64,000 nt of DNA from Marinithermofilum abyssi (GCF_014641195.1 NZ_BMHQ01000004.1:235771-299770), one strand, 5' to 3'; positions 30,440 through 39,782 are shown, numbered from the stretch's first letter. The notes: generated from the letters alone by a model not told the origin. Numbers and translations are program-made.

Positions 30440-32101
30440 ATGGCTGATTTGCTCAACATGACAGTAGGGGCCTTGTTGGATCGCATAACGGATCAAGTGG
30501 GGGAGAACGACGGGGTTGTCTACCCGGAATTGGATCTTCGCTGGTCTTACCGGGAGTTTCGGGATCGTTGCAATCAAGCGGCCAAAGGGTTGATGAAGCT
30601 GGGCATCCAAAAAGGAGACCATTTGGCCATTTGGGCGACCAATGTTCCGGAATGGCTGATTACGCAGTTTGCCACAGGAAAAATGGGAGCCGTCATGATC
30701 ACGGTCAACACCAACTACCAAGCCAGCGAGCTGGAGTATTTACTCCGGCAATCGGATGCTGAAACCCTGATTTTGATGGAAGGGTTCCGCGGGGTGAGTT
30801 ATGTGGAGATACTATACAAGATCTGTCCCGAACTCCGAGCAGCGGAGCCTGGAAAGATACAGTCCGCCCGTTTGCCCCGCTTAAAAAACGTGATCTACCT
30901 GGGAAAGGAGAAGCTGCCGGGGATGTTCACCTGGGAAGAAGTTATGGCTATGGGAAAAGACGTATCCGATGAGGAGTTGGCGGAACGTCAGCGGTCTCTC
31001 CATCCCGACGATGTGATCAACATGCAGTATACTTCCGGAACGACGGGCTTTCCCAAAGGCGTGATGCTCACCCACAACAACATTGTCAACAATGCCCGCA
31101 ACATTGCTGAATGTATGAAACTGACCCCGAACGACCGCATGTGTATACCTGTGCCCTTTTTCCATTGTTTCGGCTGTGTACTGGGCACGTTGGCTTGTGT
31201 CAATACCGGTACAACGATGGTTCCGATCCTTGTTTTTGATCCATTAACCGTGCTGAAAAGCGTGGAAGCGGAGCGTTGTACCGCGTTGCACGGCGTTCCG
31301 ACGATGTTTATCGCCGAGTTGAATCATCCGGAGTTTGACCGGTTTGACTTGTCCACCCTCCGGACCGGAATCATGGCCGGATCCCCTTGCCCGATGGAAG
31401 TGATGAAGCGGGTCATGGAAAAGATGGGTGCCGCTGAAATCACCATTGCTTACGGGCAGACGGAATCTTCGCCAGTGATTTCTCAAACCCGCACCAACGA
31501 TTCCATCGAGCGGAAAGTATCTACCGTCGGCAAAGCGCTTCCCCATGTGGAGGTAAAGATTATCGACCCCGACACCGGTGAAACCCTCCCGCCAGGCAAG
31601 CAAGGAGAGCTTTGCACCCGGGGGTATCTGGTCATGAAAGGATACTATAACATGCTGGAAGCCACCGAAAAGGCTATCGACAGCGAGGGTTGGCTCCATA
31701 CCGGTGATTTGGCGGTGATGGATGAAGAGGGGTATTTTAAGATTACTGGCCGCCTGAAAGATATGATCATTCGCGGCGGTGAAAACATCTATCCCCGAGA
31801 GATCGAAGAGTTTCTCTATTCGCATCCCGACATTCTCGATGTTCAGGTGGTCGGCGTACCCGACGAAAAATACGGGGAACAGGTGATGGCTTTCATCCGG
31901 TTGAAGGAAGGGAAATCTATGACATTGGAGGAGCTGCGGGAATACTGTGACGGCAAAATCGCCCGATACAAGATTCCCCGGTATATGCAAGTGGTTGACC
32001 AATATCCTATGACGGCCAGCGGCAAGATACAGAAATTCCGGCTCCGGGAGATGGCGGTGAAGGAATTGGAATTGGGTTCGACGAAGACGGGGAGTGTATG
32101 A
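30440..32101 (+). CDS. AMP-dependent acyl-CoA synthetase
   Basis: The 553-residue ANL-superfamily ligase has the AMP-binding loop YTSGTTGFPKGVMLTH (about 195-210), YGQTESSPV (A5), GWLHTGDLAVMDEEGYF (A7), GRLKDMIIRGGENIYPREIE (A8) and the C-terminal lysine in TASGKIQKFRLRE (A10). It activates carboxylic acids, probably medium- or short-chain fatty acids, via acyl-AMP. It is 128 bases after the acyl-CoA dehydrogenase, with no strong terminator between, so a catabolic operon is likely. Confidence 0.93.
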   Translation: MADLLNMTVGALLDRITDQVGENDGVVYPELDLRWSYREFRDRCNQAAKGLMKLGIQKGDHLAIWATNVPEWLITQFATGKMGAVMITVNTNYQASELEYLLRQSDAETLILMEGFRGVSYVEILYKICPELRAAEPGKIQSARLPRLKNVIYLGKEKLPGMFTWEEVMAMGKDVSDEELAERQRSLHPDDVINMQYTSGTTGFPKGVMLTHNNIVNNARNIAECMKLTPNDRMCIPVPFFHCFGCVLGTLACVNTGTTMVPILVFDPLTVLKSVEAERCTALHGVPTMFIAELNHPEFDRFDLSTLRTGIMAGSPCPMEVMKRVMEKMGAAEITIAYGQTESSPVISQTRTNDSIERKVSTVGKALPHVEVKIIDPDTGETLPPGKQGELCTRGYLVMKGYYNMLEATEKAIDSEGWLHTGDLAVMDEEGYFKITGRLKDMIIRGGENIYPREIEEFLYSHPDILDVQVVGVPDEKYGEQVMAFIRLKEGKSMTLEELREYCDGKIARYKIPRYMQVVDQYPMTASGKIQKFRLREMAVKELELGSTKTGSV

Positions 32102-32184
32102 GATTATCGTCTCGAAAGTGCATCACTTCTTATGTCGGGGAGTAGTAGGACTTGCCGTCGGAATCAAGAGATTTTGTCCAATCA

Positions 32185-32210
32185 GTCGATCCAATGGATC
32201 GGCTTTTTTT
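32185..32210 (+). terminator. Intrinsic terminator after the acyl-CoA synthetase gene
   Basis: GTCGATCC and GGATCGGC (one G-T pair) flank AAT and are followed by TTTTTTT. Confidence 0.85.
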
Positions 32211-32219
32211 TGAAAAGGA

Positions 32220-32375
32220 ATGTTCATGTGTTCCATTTACGAACGTATCGGTCAGGATTTTGCCTACAGTCCTTGGGCAGATGGAGAAATCACCCGTCGT
32301 TTGCGAAGCTTCTTGCAAGTAGAAGATGGGACCCGCGTACTGGATATTATCGCTTGCGGAACGGGGCCGCATTGA
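32220..32375 (+). pseudogene. N-terminal remnant of a SAM-dependent methyltransferase
   Basis: Translation from ATG 32220 gives SIYERIGQDFAYSPWADGEI and then TRVLDIIACGTGPH before a stop. This is the start of a class I methyltransferase up to motif I (VLDIxCGTG), but with an extra residue inside motif I and with the remaining roughly 150 residues missing. No continuation is seen before hppD. I read it as a decayed gene; a real 51-residue peptide is less likely. Confidence 0.55.
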
Positions 32376-32500
32376 TGAAGTGATCCGTCCATAAGCTTTT
32401 TACCCGGTAAAAGCACCAACGCGCTCCCGCATATGCTTGCATAGAGGTTCTTCTCCTCTGTAATCTGAAGGTGAAGAATTTTCAGGCGGGAGGGTTTCAG

Positions 32501-33619
32501 GTGGCGGATGTGAATGCACAAACACAGGGTGTCAGAGGCGATTTCTTTACCATTCTGGATGTGGACTACCTGGAGTATTATACCGGCAACGCCAAACAGG
32601 CGGCTCATTACTTCTGCAAGGCGTTTGGGTTTAAACCGGTGGCGTACAGCGGGTTGGAAACCGGTAATCGGAAGCAGATCTCCTATGTGCTGGAACAGGG
32701 AAATATCCGGTTGGTGGTGAGCGGGGCGTACACCCCCGACCATCCCATCGCCGATTTTGTGAAGCGGCACGGGGATGGGATTAAAGATGTTGCTCTCCAA
32801 GTGGAAGATGTGGAAAAAGCCTATCGAGAAGCCGTTTCCCGCGGCGGGATCGGGATCCTGGAACCCCATACGGTGTCGGATGAACACGGGATGCTGAAAA
32901 AAGCCGTGATCGGAACGTATGGCGATACGGTTCACACGCTGGTGGAACGCCGCTACTACAATGGGGTGTTTGCGCCCGGATTTGTTTCGACGGACTTGGA
33001 TATTCCCTATACCGACAGCGGACTGAAAGGCATTGACCATGTGGTGGGAAACGTGGAGCGGATGGAAGAGTGGGTTGCATATTATGAGAAAGTGATGGGT
33101 TTTACTCAGCTTCGCCACTTTGATGATGAAGACATCAGTACGGAATATTCAGCACTGATGTCCAAAGTGATGCAAAACGGGACGGGTCGTATCAAGTTTC
33201 CGATCAATGAACCGGCGGAAGGAAAGCGGAAATCGCAAATCCAGGAGTACCTGGAATATTATAACGGGCCCGGAGTGCAACATGTTGCCCTGTATACCAA
33301 AGATATCATTCGTACAGTGGAGCAGTTGAAATCCCAAGGCGTCGAGTTTTTGGACACCCCGGATACCTATTATGACAACCTGAAGGAACGGGTGGGCAAT
33401 ATCGACGAAGCAGTGGAAGATCTGAGAAAAAATAAAATTTTGGTGGACCGGGACGATGAGGGGTACTTGCTGCAAATCTTTACGAAGCCGATCGTGGACC
33501 GGCCGACTCTGTTTATCGAAATTATTCAACGCAAGGGTGCCCGCGGGTTCGGTGAAGGCAACTTCAAGGCCCTGTTCGAAGCGATTGAACGGGAGCAAGC
33601 CCGCCGCGGGAACTTGTAA
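32501..33619 (+). CDS. hppD: 4-hydroxyphenylpyruvate dioxygenase
   Basis: The 372-residue Fe(II) enzyme converts 4-hydroxyphenylpyruvate to homogentisate in tyrosine breakdown. It shows two vicinal-oxygen-chelate halves; the iron ligands are the histidines of GIDHVVGN and VQHVALYT and the glutamate of LFIEIIQR. GTG 32501 follows GGGAGGG by six bases; GTG 32471 would have no site. No other tyrosine-degradation gene is adjacent, so homogentisate might enter another route or the rest lies elsewhere. Confidence 0.96.
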   Translation: MADVNAQTQGVRGDFFTILDVDYLEYYTGNAKQAAHYFCKAFGFKPVAYSGLETGNRKQISYVLEQGNIRLVVSGAYTPDHPIADFVKRHGDGIKDVALQVEDVEKAYREAVSRGGIGILEPHTVSDEHGMLKKAVIGTYGDTVHTLVERRYYNGVFAPGFVSTDLDIPYTDSGLKGIDHVVGNVERMEEWVAYYEKVMGFTQLRHFDDEDISTEYSALMSKVMQNGTGRIKFPINEPAEGKRKSQIQEYLEYYNGPGVQHVALYTKDIIRTVEQLKSQGVEFLDTPDTYYDNLKERVGNIDEAVEDLRKNKILVDRDDEGYLLQIFTKPIVDRPTLFIEIIQRKGARGFGEGNFKALFEAIEREQARRGNL

Positions 33620-33630
33620 TCGAAGGAGAG

Positions 33631-33658
33631 CCGCTGACGATGTCGGCGGTCTTTTTTA
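33631..33658 (+). terminator. Intrinsic terminator of hppD
   Basis: CCGCTGAC, loop GAT, GTCGGCGG, then TCTTTTTT. Confidence 0.85.
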
Positions 33659-33675
33659 TCTCATAAATCCCCCCG

Positions 33676-33710
33676 GGTTGGAAACCCTATAAGGGAAATG
33701 ATTTCCAACC
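33676..33710. repeat. Perfect inverted repeat upstream of the M1 peptidase gene
   Basis: GGTTGGAAA (33676-33684) and TTTCCAACC (33702-33710) are separated by 17 bases and lie just before the ribosome site. There is no T tract, so an operator or mRNA structure is more likely than a terminator. Confidence 0.5.
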
Positions 33711-33727
33711 AAAGTGGGTGAAGTGAG

Positions 33728-35215
33728 ATGAAGCGTATCCAGATTCGCAAAGCGGTCGCATACCTGGCCGTGATGTCACTCTCGCTGGGGGCTTGGGCGG
33801 GAACAGCGAGTGCAGCGGCAATCAATCAAAAGATGGAACAGCCGTTGTGGAAAGACCAGGGACGTCCTTATTACCGCATAAAGGCCAAATATGATGATCG
33901 GAAAGGGACGGTTCACGGACATCTGTCGGTAGAGCTGCCCAAGCAACGGACAGAACCAGTGCGTGAGCTCTATTTCCGCTTGTATCCTAACGCTTTTAAA
34001 AAATGGAAATGGGGAGAGGCTTCCAAACCGAAGGAGCCTGGCTATCTGAAAGTCGGTAAAGTAAAGGTGAACGATGTCCCCGCGCATCATACGGTAAAAG
34101 AGACGGTGATGAAGGTGGGGTTGTCGACGCCTTCCTTGCCCGGACAGCCGTTAAAGGTGGATATGGAGTATGAGTTGAAGATCCCCAAAGGCGGGAGCCG
34201 GCTGAATACCTTTGGTCATACGGCCTTTTTGGCTCAGTGGTATCCCATGTTGGCGGTGAAAGATCGGGACGGCTGGCATACGGAACCCTATACAGCCACA
34301 GGAGATCCTTTTTATAGTCAAATGGCCAACTTTGAGGTAACCTTCGAAGTTCCGGAGGGCTATCAACTCATTACAACCGCAGATGACCGAGCGGTACCGG
34401 CAAAAGGGCCGATTACGCTCCGTCAGGCACATGTTCGGGATTTTGCCGCTGTCATTACAAAAGACTATGAAGTGGTGGAAGGGAAAGCGGGTTCCACTCA
34501 GGTGAATCTGTGGTATCTGAAGGGGATGGAAGGCATCGCTCAGGAATTGCATGCAGCAGCCGTTTCCGGGATGCAGTTTTATGGAAAGCATTTTGGTCCA
34601 TATCCTTATAAAGAAGTTGACGTCGTATTGGGGGAAACGGGATATGGTATCGCCGGCATGGAATATCCGGGACTGGTTACGTCGGTGGACAAGATCCCGA
34701 CGCGAAAAGGGGAACAGCCCGCTGTCAGCGTAGTGGTGCATGAACTGGCTCATCAATGGTGGTACGGCGTCGTAGGAAACAACCAGGTAAAAGAACCTTG
34801 GCTGGATGAAGGGCTGACTACCTTCTCTGAGCTGTTGTACATGCATGATAAAATGAAGGAAGATGAACGGGACCTCTTGCTCCGTGCCGCCCAGAGAACG
34901 GATGAAATTCATCAGGAACAGGGAGTCACTTCCGTGGAGCCTCTCTACAAGTATTCGGACCCCATTTACGGATTGATGGTGTATATCCGCCCCGCCGCTA
35001 TGCTGTGGAACCTGTCGGAGAAAATCGGAAAAGACAAAGTGCTGGATATTCTCAGCACTTACTACAAGCGATATCAATTCAAAACGGCCACGACCGCCGA
35101 CTTCATCAAGGTGGCCAACGAAGTATCCGGGAAGAACCTGCGCCCCTTTTTTGACAAGTGGTTGTATTTTAAAGGGACTTCCGGTAAAAAACAAACTTCC
35201 GGAAACCAGCGGTAA
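33728..35215 (+). CDS. Secreted M1 family metallopeptidase
   Basis: The 495-residue protein has a Sec signal peptide (KRIQIRKAVAYLAVMSLSLG, cleavage near ASA at about 28). The gluzincin core VVHELAHQWW holds the zinc histidines and catalytic Glu, with the third ligand in EPWLDEGLTTFSE, and an upstream GMEYPGLV replaces the GAMEN exopeptidase motif. It probably acts on extracellular peptides as an aminopeptidase-like enzyme. It is a single-gene unit with its own upstream inverted repeat. Confidence 0.92.
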   Translation: MKRIQIRKAVAYLAVMSLSLGAWAGTASAAAINQKMEQPLWKDQGRPYYRIKAKYDDRKGTVHGHLSVELPKQRTEPVRELYFRLYPNAFKKWKWGEASKPKEPGYLKVGKVKVNDVPAHHTVKETVMKVGLSTPSLPGQPLKVDMEYELKIPKGGSRLNTFGHTAFLAQWYPMLAVKDRDGWHTEPYTATGDPFYSQMANFEVTFEVPEGYQLITTADDRAVPAKGPITLRQAHVRDFAAVITKDYEVVEGKAGSTQVNLWYLKGMEGIAQELHAAAVSGMQFYGKHFGPYPYKEVDVVLGETGYGIAGMEYPGLVTSVDKIPTRKGEQPAVSVVVHELAHQWWYGVVGNNQVKEPWLDEGLTTFSELLYMHDKMKEDERDLLLRAAQRTDEIHQEQGVTSVEPLYKYSDPIYGLMVYIRPAAMLWNLSEKIGKDKVLDILSTYYKRYQFKTATTADFIKVANEVSGKNLRPFFDKWLYFKGTSGKKQTSGNQR

Positions 35216-35220
35216 TTTAA

Positions 35221-35252
35221 AAAAGACACCTCCGTCTGTTGGGAGGTGTCTT
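35221..35252. terminator. Bidirectional terminator
   Basis: AGACACCTCC and GGAGGTGTCT flank an eight-base loop between two convergent genes. The minus-strand side has TTTTTTAAA, so it mainly serves the GerP-type gene. Confidence 0.85.
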
Positions 35253-35257
35253 CTGCT

Positions 35258-35461
35258 TCATGCTTGATCGATAACATCAAGATCAAAGAGGATGTTGGTT
35301 CCCCCACAAACATTTGCGGCGAAATCCCCGATGGGATTGCCACCGCCCAAGTCTTTCAGATTGGAACTGGGACGTACATTGACCGCATCCCCCATATTCA
35401 CCGTGCCGGATTGGTTAATCCACAGCAGTTTGACATTAAAGATCTGGTTAGCGACGGCCAT
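35258..35461 (-). CDS. GerPA/GerPF-type spore germination protein
   Basis: The 67-residue protein reads FNVKLLWINQSGTVNMGDAVNVRPSS and then GDFAANVCGGTNILFD, resembling the small GerPA/GerPF proteins that help germinants pass the spore coat. The usual gerPA-F cluster is not present here; this is an isolated member. ATG 35461 follows AAAGGAGAT. Assignment within the family is uncertain. Confidence 0.75.
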   Translation of the reverse strand: MAVANQIFNVKLLWINQSGTVNMGDAVNVRPSSNLKDLGGGNPIGDFAANVCGGTNILFDLDVIDQA

Positions 35462-35635
35462 GTGCTTATCTCCTTTCATGGAAAGGTTCGGATGGGTTAT
35501 TGTATGAGCACACCGTTTCTTTGGGCACATGAGGATCCCGTTTTTTTTTGAGGTGGGATGAAGAGGAAGAATTTTGTGCTGCGGACCGTCGCCGTTTTCT
35601 CCATATACTATTAAAAGAATGAAGGGGGGAAAACG

Positions 35636-36370
35636 GTGCGTGTGGTAAGTTACAACATCCGTCACGGGGTCGGCTGCGACAAGCGGCTCGACCTGGAACG
35701 GACGGCTCGGGTGATCGAAGAGTTGCAGCCCGATATGGTGGGATTGAATGAAGTAGATGTATGTTTTCACCGGCGGAGTGAGTATCAAGATCAAATGGCT
35801 TGGTTAGCCAAGCGGCTGAAGATGAATTTCTGTTTTGCGCCCGCGATTTGTCTGCGCCCAAGATCTACCGTCGGTGAACGGCAATATGGAAATGGCTTGC
35901 TGACAAAAGGGAAAATCCTGGATTGGCTGCCCGTCCGTTTTTCCGGGCGCAATGGGGATGAACCCCGGTCCATCCTGACGGCACGGGTGGAAACAAAAAA
36001 GGGGGTATTTCGGATCGTGGTCACCCATATGGGGTTAACTCCCTGGATGCGGCGGCGTCAGGTGCAATGGGTGTTGGATATGTGCCGGGATGAAGAAAGG
36101 CCGGTGGTGGCCATGGGTGACTGGAATGTGACACCGCGGCGAAGATCAGTGACGGCTCTCTCTCCGTACCTGATCGATTTGTTGGGGCAGATTGAACAAG
36201 AAACGGGGCAAGACCTGTACACCTATCCTTGTTGGCACCCCCGCAAGCGATTGGATTACATCCTGTGTTCCCCGCATTTTCAAGTACGAAGCGGCGGGGT
36301 GTCAAAGACTCCCGATTGTCCGTCGGATCACCTTCCGGTCTACGGCGATCTTCAACTGACAGGGGAGTAA
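35636..36370 (+). CDS. Endonuclease/exonuclease/phosphatase family protein
   Basis: The 244-residue protein has the EEP fold motifs: VVSYNIRHGVG, GLNEVD (metal Glu), VVTHMGL, MGDWNVTP (catalytic Asp/Asn) and the C-terminal CPSDHLPVYGD (Asp-His pair). Substrates in this superfamily include DNA, inositol phosphates and sphingomyelin; no signal peptide is seen, so it is probably intracellular. GTG 35636 follows GAAGGGGGG. Confidence 0.88.
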   Translation: MRVVSYNIRHGVGCDKRLDLERTARVIEELQPDMVGLNEVDVCFHRRSEYQDQMAWLAKRLKMNFCFAPAICLRPRSTVGERQYGNGLLTKGKILDWLPVRFSGRNGDEPRSILTARVETKKGVFRIVVTHMGLTPWMRRRQVQWVLDMCRDEERPVVAMGDWNVTPRRRSVTALSPYLIDLLGQIEQETGQDLYTYPCWHPRKRLDYILCSPHFQVRSGGVSKTPDCPSDHLPVYGDLQLTGE

Positions 36371-36434
36371 ACCGCTTCAAAAGTTCCATCCGAATTGGGT
36401 ATAATGGACAAAGTAGATGATCGGAGGCGAAGGA

Positions 36435-37214
36435 GTGTCCACATCCATGAGATCGGGACCAGGAGAGGCAGTGTTTGAGAGGGACGGTCAGCTGCTCTCG
36501 GCCAGATTGGCTGCTATCGCTGAACGGGTCCCCTCGGGCCATGTTACGGCGGATATCGGAGCGGATCATGCCTTGCTGTTGATTGCTTTGGCCAAACAAG
36601 GCCGGATCTCTAAAGGCATTGCAGGGGAATTGAATACCGGCCCCTTTCAAAATGCATGGAATCGGGTAAAAAGGTCACGGGTGGATCACCTGGTGGAAGT
36701 GCGCCAAGGAGACGGGCTGGCCGTATTATCCAAGGGAGAAGCGGAAACGGTAGTGATTGCGGGGATGGGAGGCTCGTTGATCGCGTCCATTTTGGATAAG
36801 GGAGAATCCCGCTTACAAGGGGTTAAACGTTTGATTTTGCAGCCCAATAACAGCGGTGATCGCGTGCGTACCTGGTTAGCGAATCGAGGGTGGGAGTTGA
36901 CGGACGAAACCCTGGTGGAAGAAGGGGGCATCTTGTACGAAGTGTTGACTGCCGAACCCGGCAATGGGGATGCACCTTATGAAGGTTCTCCTTTTTCTAA
37001 AGACCGGATGGTTCAATTGGGTCCCTTGCTGTGCAAGTCACGGCACCCCCTGTTAATCAAAAAGGTGGAAGAAGAGATCGAGAGTCGAAAACGTGTCTTG
37101 GAACAGTTGGAAGCGGGACGGACGGCAGAAGCCGAGCGGCGAAAGCAAGAGATGAAGAAAGAACTGCGTGAATGGGAGAAGGTGATGACATGGTTATCCG
37201 AGGAACCGATCTGA
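36435..37214 (+). CDS. trmK: tRNA (adenine(22)-N(1))-methyltransferase TrmK
   Basis: The protein of about 259 residues is a class I methyltransferase with VTADIGADHALLLIALA (SAM motif), RQGDGLAVL and VIAGMGGSLIASIL, plus a C-terminal coiled coil (KKVEEEIESRKRVLEQL). It makes m1A22 in tRNA. GTG 36435 sits seven bases after GGAGG; ATG 36447 is an alternative. It overlaps nif3 by 25 bases, as trmK (yqfN) and yqfO do in Bacillales. Confidence 0.95.
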   Translation: MSTSMRSGPGEAVFERDGQLLSARLAAIAERVPSGHVTADIGADHALLLIALAKQGRISKGIAGELNTGPFQNAWNRVKRSRVDHLVEVRQGDGLAVLSKGEAETVVIAGMGGSLIASILDKGESRLQGVKRLILQPNNSGDRVRTWLANRGWELTDETLVEEGGILYEVLTAEPGNGDAPYEGSPFSKDRMVQLGPLLCKSRHPLLIKKVEEEIESRKRVLEQLEAGRTAEAERRKQEMKKELREWEKVMTWLSEEPI

Positions 37215-38293
37215 TCCGTGCGATGGAAGCCTGGGCTCCGCCTTCCCTGGCCGTGGAGAAGGACCGGATTGGTTTGCAGGTGGGCGATCCTCGCCAGAAA
37301 GTGCGTGGCGTGTTGTGTACGTTGGACGTTACGGAAGGAGTAGTGGAGGAAGCGGTGCAATCCGGGGCAAACTGGATTATTGCCCACCATGCGGTGATTT
37401 TCAACCCGGTTCAAACATTGCGAACGGATCAACCGAAAGGCCGATTATATGCCAAGCTGATCAAGCACGATATCAATGTTTTTGTCGCCCATACCAACTT
37501 GGATACCGCTGTAGACGGTGTCAATGATGTGCTGTGCGAAAAGCTGGGCATTCATAACACCCGTGTGATGATGCCGATCACCGAGGATCAGTTGAAAAAG
37601 TTGGTGGTATTTATACCCCGAAGTCACCATGAACAAGTCCTCCAAGCCATTAGCGAGGCGGGCGCCGGTTGGATCGGCAATTACAGCCATTGTACGTTTA
37701 ACTTAGAAGGGATCGGCACCTTTATGCCGCGGGAAGGAACCAATCCGTATATCGGTAAGCAGGGAGCCTTGGAGCGAGTGGAGGAGGTCCGCTTGGAAAC
37801 TGTGGTTCCGCAACGACTCCAACAACAAGTGGTGCAGGCGATGCTGGATGCCCATCCCTATGAAGAGCCGGCATACGACATTTATCCATTGGAGTTGGAA
37901 GGGATACCCCACGGTTTGGGTCGTGTCGGGGAATTGCCGCGGGAGATGACGTTAAAAGAACTGGCGGAAAAGATGAAGGAAGCGTACCGGATTCCCCGAC
38001 TGCGGATGGTGGGAGATCCGGCGGCACGGGTGAAAAAAGCTGCTGTCCTGGGCGGATCCGGCGGGCGTTACTATCCGACTGCCAAAAAAATGGGCGCTGA
38101 TGTGTATATCACGGGTGATGTGGACTTTCACATCGCACAAGATGCCATGGCCGACGGGATTTGTTTGTTGGATCCGGGACATCATGTCGAACATCTGGTG
38201 TTGGAACGTGTAGCCGATAAAATGCGGGAAAAACTGAAGGATGTCCCTGTGGTTGTCTCCCGGACAGATACCAATCCGTTTCAATTTATATAA
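37190..38293 (+). CDS. Nif3-like dinuclear metal centre hexameric protein (YqfO)
   Basis: The 367-residue protein has both Nif3 halves with metal-binding histidines (WIIAHHAVIF, VAHTNLDTAVDG, and C-terminal DPGHHVEHLVLE) and an inserted PII-like domain in the middle (about 130-235, LKKLVVFIPRSHHEQVLQAISEAGAGWIGNY) typical of the Gram-positive long form. Cellular role is unsettled; a GTP cyclohydrolase or regulatory function has been proposed for the family. ATG 37190 lies within trmK after GGGAGAAGG. Confidence 0.94.
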   Translation: MVIRGTDLIRAMEAWAPPSLAVEKDRIGLQVGDPRQKVRGVLCTLDVTEGVVEEAVQSGANWIIAHHAVIFNPVQTLRTDQPKGRLYAKLIKHDINVFVAHTNLDTAVDGVNDVLCEKLGIHNTRVMMPITEDQLKKLVVFIPRSHHEQVLQAISEAGAGWIGNYSHCTFNLEGIGTFMPREGTNPYIGKQGALERVEEVRLETVVPQRLQQQVVQAMLDAHPYEEPAYDIYPLELEGIPHGLGRVGELPREMTLKELAEKMKEAYRIPRLRMVGDPAARVKKAAVLGGSGGRYYPTAKKMGADVYITGDVDFHIAQDAMADGICLLDPGHHVEHLVLERVADKMREKLKDVPVVVSRTDTNPFQFI

Positions 38294-38323
38294 GGGATTG
38301 GGTTTAATTCCTTTTAATGACTA

Positions 38324-38352
38324 TTGAATATGACGTCGAACTCTGATACAAT
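38324..38352 (+). promoter_or_regulatory. Promoter of rnpB
   Basis: TTGAAT (38324-38329) and TACAAT (38347-38352) with a 17-base spacer lie about 20 bases before the RNA. Confidence 0.7.
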
Positions 38353-38371
38353 GGATTCTGTCGCTTTATTG

Positions 38372-38793
38372 GGGAAAGTAAACCAGGCAATCGCCGGTGG
38401 TGTACCGCAAGGTCCCACGGGAGGAAAGTCCGAGCTCCACAGGGCAGGGTGCCGGCTAACGGCCGGTGGGGGCGACCCTAAGGCTAGTGCCACAGAAATG
38501 TAGACCGCCGATGGAAACACCCAGGTGTTTCACAGGCAAGGATGCAACGGTGCGGTAAGAGCGCACCAGCAGCATGGAGACATGCTGGCTAGGTAAACCC
38601 CACCCGGAGCAAGACCTGATAGGGGATCAGCGTCATGGTGACGCAGCTGTGGCCCGCAGCGATCCCGGGTAGGTCGCTTGAGCGGCGTAGCAATACGTCG
38701 CCTAGACAGATGATTGCCACTCCATGGTGTGGGAGGCTGCAGGCCGATCGTACCACCAGGAGGACAGAACTCGGCTTATGGTTTGCTTTCCCG
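38372..38793 (+). ncRNA. rnpB: RNase P RNA, class A-like
   Basis: Conserved elements include GAGGAAAGTCCGAGCTCC, GCCACAGAAA, GGTGCGGTAAGAGCGCACC, GGTAAACCCCACCCGGAGCA, GATCCCGGGTAGGTCGCTTG and GACAGAACTCGGCTTA. The ends pair through GGAAAGTAAACC and GGTTTGCTTTCC. The last-half signatures (ACCCGGAGCAAG, ATAGGGGATC with GATCCCGGGTAGG) are those of class A RNA, not the class B form of Bacillus. It is the catalytic RNA that matures tRNA 5' ends. End positions are approximate. Confidence 0.96.
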
Positions 38794-38813
38794 GTCATTA
38801 TACATAAGCAGGT

Positions 38814-38851
38814 AAAAAACCTTTCCCTGTTCGACGGGAAAGGTTTTTTGT
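38814..38851 (+). terminator. Intrinsic terminator of rnpB
   Basis: AACCTTTCCC and GGGAAAGGTT flank TGTTCGAC, then TTTTG. Confidence 0.93.
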
Positions 38852-38969
38852 TATAAAAATGTAAAATAATGGTTACTTGCTTGTCATCCCTTCGAGAAAA
38901 GCATGTAATCATTTCGGGGTACGCTACAGATACTAAAACCCAGAACGGAAGATAAGGGGGAGTTACCTG

Positions 38970-39782
38970 ATGAAAAAATGGCTCTGGATAGCTTTGGGCC
39001 TCTCCCTGTTTGTGGCTGGTATCAAAGCGTATCCGACAATTTCGATGTTAATGGCCAATACACCGCCGGAGCCCGTTAACCTTTCCCAAGTAAATGTGAT
39101 GGCTGAATTGCAGGAAGAGGCTCAGAAGAAAGGGAGCCTGGATTATTTGATTCTCGGTGATTCGGTGGCGATGGGACAAGGATCGGAAAAAAAACAAGGC
39201 TACCCTGCATTGGTAGCAAAGCGATTGAAAAAAGAACATATTCCATTGCTCTTGCATAATGAGGGCGTTTCCGGGCGCACTTCACAACAAATGTTGCAGG
39301 CGTTGGATACCCCCGCCATGCAAAAAAAAATCCGGAATGCGGAATTGATCTCCCTGACCATCGGGGGCAATGATTTGTTGAAAGTTGCTTTGAATGAAAA
39401 GAATCCGGTGCAAGCAATTACCGCATTCGGCGATATTCAGAAAAACTATCAGCGAAATTTGAAGGAGACCTTGTCCAAAGTACGATTACTGAATCCGGAT
39501 GCCCCCATTCTGCTGACATCCCTTTACAACCCCATTTCTCCTGCTGAGCCCTACTACGATTTATCCAACACCCTATTGGACAAATGGAATATCGGCATGA
39601 AAGAAGTGGCTTATCAATTTCCCTCGACACTGGTGATCGATGTGGATGAAAAGCTGCAAGCCGGCCAAGGAAGCTGGCTTGCCGATGCGATCCATCCCAA
39701 CGACCGAGGATACCAGCGGATTGCGGATGGCATCTTGGAAGGGATGAGGGAAGCGCGGCCGGCAGCGGCCAGTACACAATGA
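38970..39782 (+). CDS. Exported SGNH/GDSL-type lipase or esterase
   Basis: The 270-residue protein has an N-terminal hydrophobic segment (residues 3-20), either a signal anchor or an uncleaved signal. SGNH blocks are GDSVAMGQG (Ser nucleophile), GVSGRTS, IGGNDLL (Asn) and DAIHPNDRGY (Asp and His). It is similar in plan to YpmR of B. subtilis, a membrane-associated hydrolase of unknown substrate. The ribosome site AAGGGGGAG precedes ATG 38970. A terminator follows near 39843. Confidence 0.9.
   Translation: MKKWLWIALGLSLFVAGIKAYPTISMLMANTPPEPVNLSQVNVMAELQEEAQKKGSLDYLILGDSVAMGQGSEKKQGYPALVAKRLKKEHIPLLLHNEGVSGRTSQQMLQALDTPAMQKKIRNAELISLTIGGNDLLKVALNEKNPVQAITAFGDIQKNYQRNLKETLSKVRLLNPDAPILLTSLYNPISPAEPYYDLSNTLLDKWNIGMKEVAYQFPSTLVIDVDEKLQAGQGSWLADAIHPNDRGYQRIADGILEGMREARPAAASTQ

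Noticed and set aside
32132..32383. 83-codon frame across the methyltransferase remnant
   Set aside because: Runs through the terminator in another frame; the methyltransferase-like frame is the meaningful one.
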